Notes under the pieces: generated by a model | Database searches by the model: none | What the model was told of the DNA's origin: nothing | Seen by the model: the letters and a program-made list of their open reading frames with translations, nothing else | Program-made: the position numbers and the translations under genes | NCBI RefSeq assembly: GCF_002870125.1 | Contig: NZ_PNEO01000031.1 | Coordinates: 1-32,239 of the forward strand | Source of the DNA: Burkholderia sp. WAC0059 | Lineage (GTDB): Bacteria > Pseudomonadota > Gammaproteobacteria > Burkholderiales > Burkholderiaceae | Direction: 5' to 3' | DNA length: 32,239 bases | In this document: positions 29,438 through 32,239 of the stretch, piece after piece | Numbering within the stretch: position 1 is the stretch's first letter | How the letters are laid out: the number at the start of each line of letters is the position of its first letter

Positions 29438-31750
29438 CTACCTCGCGACTGTATCGGGCGCTCTCGCACCATCCGGTTCGGCCGCCGCCACAATTGTCTC
29501 TCCCGCAGCCCCCAGCATGTCCTTCACCAGGGCGTAGCCCTGGGCCTGATTGGACCGGATCGAAACATCCGAGAAATCGTAGTCGCGCGACGAGGGTTCG
29601 TCAGACGGCCCCTTGCGCACGAACCGCGTGATGCTCATCTTCGCCCCGTCGCCCATCAGTTGGATATACCGGGGACGCTGCCGGATCTTGTCGCGCTCCG
29701 CCGGCTCGACCTCCTGGAGAATGCTCTCGATCAGGCTGCGATAGGCGTCCTTCAGCTCACGCGTGCGCAGGTCGCTCCGCACGCGCTCCGAGTAAACAAT
29801 CTCGTCACGGCGTGCCATGATTTCCATCATGTTGGACGGCAGCGCCTTCTCGCCCGCAAACAGGTCGACGATAAAGACGCGCTTGCCGTCCGGGCCGCAG
29901 CGGTCGATCACGAGGTCCAGCGGCGAGTTGCTGACCACGCCGCCGTCCCAGTACGGCTTGCCGTCGACGAACGTCCACGAAAAACCGGGCGGCAGGCTGC
30001 CGCTGGCGAGAACGTGGTCGGGCGTCAGATCATCGACGTAGCTGTCGAACGCTTCCAGCTCTCCGGTCAGCACGTTGACGGCGCCCACGACCAGCCGGAC
30101 CGGGCTGTGCTTCAGCGCGCCGAAGTCCACGTATTTCGCCAGTAGCTGCTTCATCGGCGACGTGTCGTAAAAACCCGTCCAGTTCCACGGCGCCACCCAG
30201 GGCTCGCCGAAAGAAGGCAGCCAGCGCGGCCGGAAGAACTTCGGCACCCCATACTGCAGGATCTGCATCGCCGTAACCGAACGTCTCAGCGGTTCCGGCA
30301 GCATCGGCGGCGAAGCCACCTGAAGCTCCGACCAGAACGCCTCCAGCGCCGCCGTGGCATCGCGCGGATTACCGGCAACGATCGCGCCGTTGAGCGCACC
30401 GATCGAGATACCGGCCACGATGTCGGGAAATATCTGATGCTCTTCCAGTGCCTTGACCACGCCGCATTCGAACGCGCCCAGCGCGCCGCCGCCCTGAAGG
30501 ACCAGCACCGTCTGCGTCGCGAGCTGGTCGAGCGCGAAGCCGGGGTCGCCCAGTTTCGCCTTCTGCGGAAGCACGTTCGTGCGGTAGCGGATCAACCCCT
30601 CCGCAACCCGGGTCTCATCGGCGGGCCGGCCCAGCGAGAATACGGCTCTCGGCACGCTCCCCTTCAGATAGAAGAGCGCAAAGGACCGTTCGTCCAGCGA
30701 GCCGCGGGCGATCCACTCGTCGGTATCCTCCGGCGCGCCGAGCACGTCGAACCCGATATCGCCGACTTCGCAGAAGAAATAGGACACCTGGTCATAACGC
30801 ATCCGCCGGCCCAGCATGTTCAGCGCGGCCAGGCGTCCCTGCTTGACCGCGTTGTCCCAGTGCTCGATGTGCCGCCGGCGGGCGAACACGGGATCGTGGA
30901 AGCTGGTGGCATCGCCCGCGGCCCAGACATTGGGCACATTGGTCGCCAGCAGATCGTCGACCACGATCCGGCCGTCTTCGAGCGCGATGCCGCTGCCTTC
31001 CAGAAACCGCGTAGCCGGCTCGACGCCCGTGCAGACCACCACGAGATCGCACGGTAGCCGCGCCCCGGCGCGGGTTTCGACTTCCCCGACTTTCCGTTTT
31101 CCATGGAACGCGACGACCGGGTCGTCCAGCACCACGGATGCGCCCCGCTGCTGCGCGTATTGGCGGAAAAAATCCGACAGCGTCATCGATTCCAGATGCC
31201 GGAGCAGCCGGTCGTCGCCCTCGACGATCGTTACGTCGAGGCCAAGATCGCGCAGCGACATCGCGACCTCCATGCCGAGGAAACTCCCTCCAACCACGAC
31301 GGCATGCTTCGCCTTCGACGCATGCTGCCGTATCGCATCGCAATCGTCGCGGGACCTCAGCGTATGGATGCCCTGCAGCGACGCGCCGGGCAGCGCGACC
31401 GGCCGCGGCGACGCGCCCGTTGCGATCAGGAGTTTTTCATAACGGAGTTGCCGCCCTGTCGAGGTTTCCACCTGCTGGCGGACCGTGTCGACCGAAACCG
31501 CCGTGGTTTCCAGCGCGACCTCGATCTCCTGCTCGCCGTAATACTGCGCGGAGTGAACGAGTATCTGCTCCGCATCGGCATGACCGAGCAGATAGCGCTT
31601 CGACAGCGCCGGACGCTGGTACGGCAGCGTCGATTCGGCCGACAGGATCAGGATGGAGCCGGTTGCGCCTTCCCGACGCAACGTCTCGGCCGCTTTCGCA
31701 CTCGCCAGCCCGCCCCCAATCAGAAGGAAGTCGATCTGCTGATACGTCAT
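29438..31750 (-). CDS. Fusion of FAD/NAD oxidoreductase and patatin-like hydrolase
   Basis: A 770-residue protein in one continuous frame. Residues 1-400 are a ferredoxin/rubredoxin-reductase-type flavoprotein: FAD loop IGGGLAS (11-17), YQRPALSKRYL (44-54), NAD loop VVGGSFLGMEVA (152-163), the second FAD contact NVWAAGD (274-280), and a reductase C-terminal domain (YFFCEVGDIGFDVLG onward). From about 412 a patatin domain follows: oxyanion loop GGGALG (420-425), nucleophile Ser449 in GISIG, and Asp602 in the DGG motif, then a C-terminal extension of ~160 residues as in patatins with DUF3734. A flexible link lies at 390-412. Within the PHB group the patatin half might be a lipase or depolymerase and the flavoprotein an electron-transfer partner; both roles are inferred. 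Confidence 0.9.
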   Translation of the reverse strand: MTYQQIDFLLIGGGLASAKAAETLRREGATGSILILSAESTLPYQRPALSKRYLLGHADAEQILVHSAQYYGEQEIEVALETTAVSVDTVRQQVETSTGRQLRYEKLLIATGASPRPVALPGASLQGIHTLRSRDDCDAIRQHASKAKHAVVVGGSFLGMEVAMSLRDLGLDVTIVEGDDRLLRHLESMTLSDFFRQYAQQRGASVVLDDPVVAFHGKRKVGEVETRAGARLPCDLVVVCTGVEPATRFLEGSGIALEDGRIVVDDLLATNVPNVWAAGDATSFHDPVFARRRHIEHWDNAVKQGRLAALNMLGRRMRYDQVSYFFCEVGDIGFDVLGAPEDTDEWIARGSLDERSFALFYLKGSVPRAVFSLGRPADETRVAEGLIRYRTNVLPQKAKLGDPGFALDQLATQTVLVLQGGGALGAFECGVVKALEEHQIFPDIVAGISIGALNGAIVAGNPRDATAALEAFWSELQVASPPMLPEPLRRSVTAMQILQYGVPKFFRPRWLPSFGEPWVAPWNWTGFYDTSPMKQLLAKYVDFGALKHSPVRLVVGAVNVLTGELEAFDSYVDDLTPDHVLASGSLPPGFSWTFVDGKPYWDGGVVSNSPLDLVIDRCGPDGKRVFIVDLFAGEKALPSNMMEIMARRDEIVYSERVRSDLRTRELKDAYRSLIESILQEVEPAERDKIRQRPRYIQLMGDGAKMSITRFVRKGPSDEPSSRDYDFSDVSIRSNQAQGYALVKDMLGAAGETIVAAAEPDGARAPDTVAR

Positions 31751-31827
31751 CGAAAATATCCCCGGCTATGGTTTTGTCACCTGCCGGCACCTGGCCGGCG
31801 GGCAGGATCGGCATCCGGTCTTTCGCG

Positions 31828-32239
31828 CTACTGCATGAACCAGCCGTGGCTGACGACGAACGACTGGCCGGTGAACGCCGCACTCGGGAACGCGGAAAGG
31901 AACAGCACCGTCTGCGCGACGTCGTCGACGGTCGTGAAGATGCCGTCCACCGTGCCGCCGAGCATCACGTTGCGAATCACCTCTTCCTCGCTGATGCCGA
32001 GCTCCTTCGCCTGCTCGGGAATCTGCCTGTCGACGAGCGGCGTGCGCACGAAGCCAGGGCAGACGACGTGCGAGCGCACGTTGTGCTTCGCGCCTTCCTT
32101 CGCGAGCACGCGCGCAAGACCGAGCAATGCGTGCTTCGCGGCAACGTACGCAGACTTCAGCGGCGACGCTTCATGCGAATGCACCGAGCCCATGTAGATC
32201 ACGACGCCGCCGCGATCGTCCTTGTACATGTGCTTGAGC
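31828..32239 (-). CDS. D-3-hydroxybutyrate dehydrogenase, C-terminal part
   Basis: The last 137 residues of a classical SDR; the start lies beyond the right edge. Seen: VIYMGSVHSHEASPLKSAYV, catalytic Tyr and Lys in YVAAKHALLG, then HVVCPGFVRTPLVDRQI, and the ending PSAAFTGQSFVVSHGWFMQ, which is typical of 3-hydroxybutyrate dehydrogenase (HBDH, often bdhA) with its conserved C-terminal Gln/Trp segment. The enzyme oxidises 3-hydroxybutyrate, released from PHB, to acetoacetate with NAD+. It lies 77 bases upstream of the oxidoreductase-patatin fusion on the same strand. Confidence 0.88.
   Translation of the reverse strand, partial: LKHMYKDDRGGVVIYMGSVHSHEASPLKSAYVAAKHALLGLARVLAKEGAKHNVRSHVVCPGFVRTPLVDRQIPEQAKELGISEEEVIRNVMLGGTVDGIFTTVDDVAQTVLFLSAFPSAAFTGQSFVVSHGWFMQ

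Overview
The window comes from a GC-rich beta-proteobacterium, most likely a member of Burkholderiaceae (Burkholderia sensu lato). The grounds are the gene content and order: glyA-nrdR, then a ydfG-like gene, ybgC and tolQRAB-pal-cpoB, plus a polyhydroxybutyrate (PHB) gene group and codon use heavily biased to G/C at third positions. The species cannot be fixed from the sequence alone.

Layout. 1-1856: the start of a peroxiredoxin gene (minus) and a yqjD-yqjE-yqjK-like trio of small membrane-associated proteins (plus). 1871-4649: a tightly coupled minus-strand minor-pilin operon, fimT-pilV-pilW-pilX-pilE. 4809-6840: nrdR and glyA (minus), with a well-matching ZTP (pfl) riboswitch upstream of glyA, which ties serine hydroxymethyltransferase expression to one-carbon/purine status. 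7018-13309: a YdfG-type dehydrogenase, then the complete Tol-Pal cell-envelope operon, closed by a strong terminator.

13488-24858 is the accessory region. A tRNA-Lys(TTT) gene with a consensus promoter is the integration site for a tandem array of elements. Its 3' end occurs three times, at 13519-13563, 22282-22326 and 24824-24858. The first interval (8.8 kb) is a mobilizable element. It carries a tyrosine integrase beside the tRNA, a five-gene operon of unknown function that includes a SprT-like zinc protease, a near-identical pair of ~106-bp inverted repeats, a MobA/MobL relaxase, an RSF1010-type oriT, a TraD-like mobilization protein, a winged-helix protein coupled to an AlpA-like protein, and a divergent regulator region. 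It has no conjugation apparatus of its own. The second interval (2.5 kb) is an eroded older element: an HNH endonuclease gene, a small gene cut off by an IS3-family insertion, and the IS itself, whose right end has eaten into the third att copy. Each att copy is followed by its own hairpin terminator, so the tRNA gene keeps a terminator after each integration.

24859-32239 is chromosomal again: an aldo/keto reductase, an SDR and the decayed remnant of a second aldo/keto reductase (plus), then a minus-strand PHB group in the order 3-hydroxybutyrate dehydrogenase, a 770-residue fusion of an FAD/NAD oxidoreductase with a patatin-type hydrolase, a phasin, acetoacetyl-CoA reductase and an unknown 133-residue protein. 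Synthesis (PhaB), granule coating (phasin), a possible lipase/depolymerase (patatin) and monomer oxidation (Bdh) thus sit together.

The most notable items are the oxidoreductase-patatin fusion, an exact 101-bp tandem duplication that swaps the membrane-anchoring C-terminus of the SprT-like protease for a soluble one, the unknown operon around it, and the layered att structure with its IS-associated deletion.
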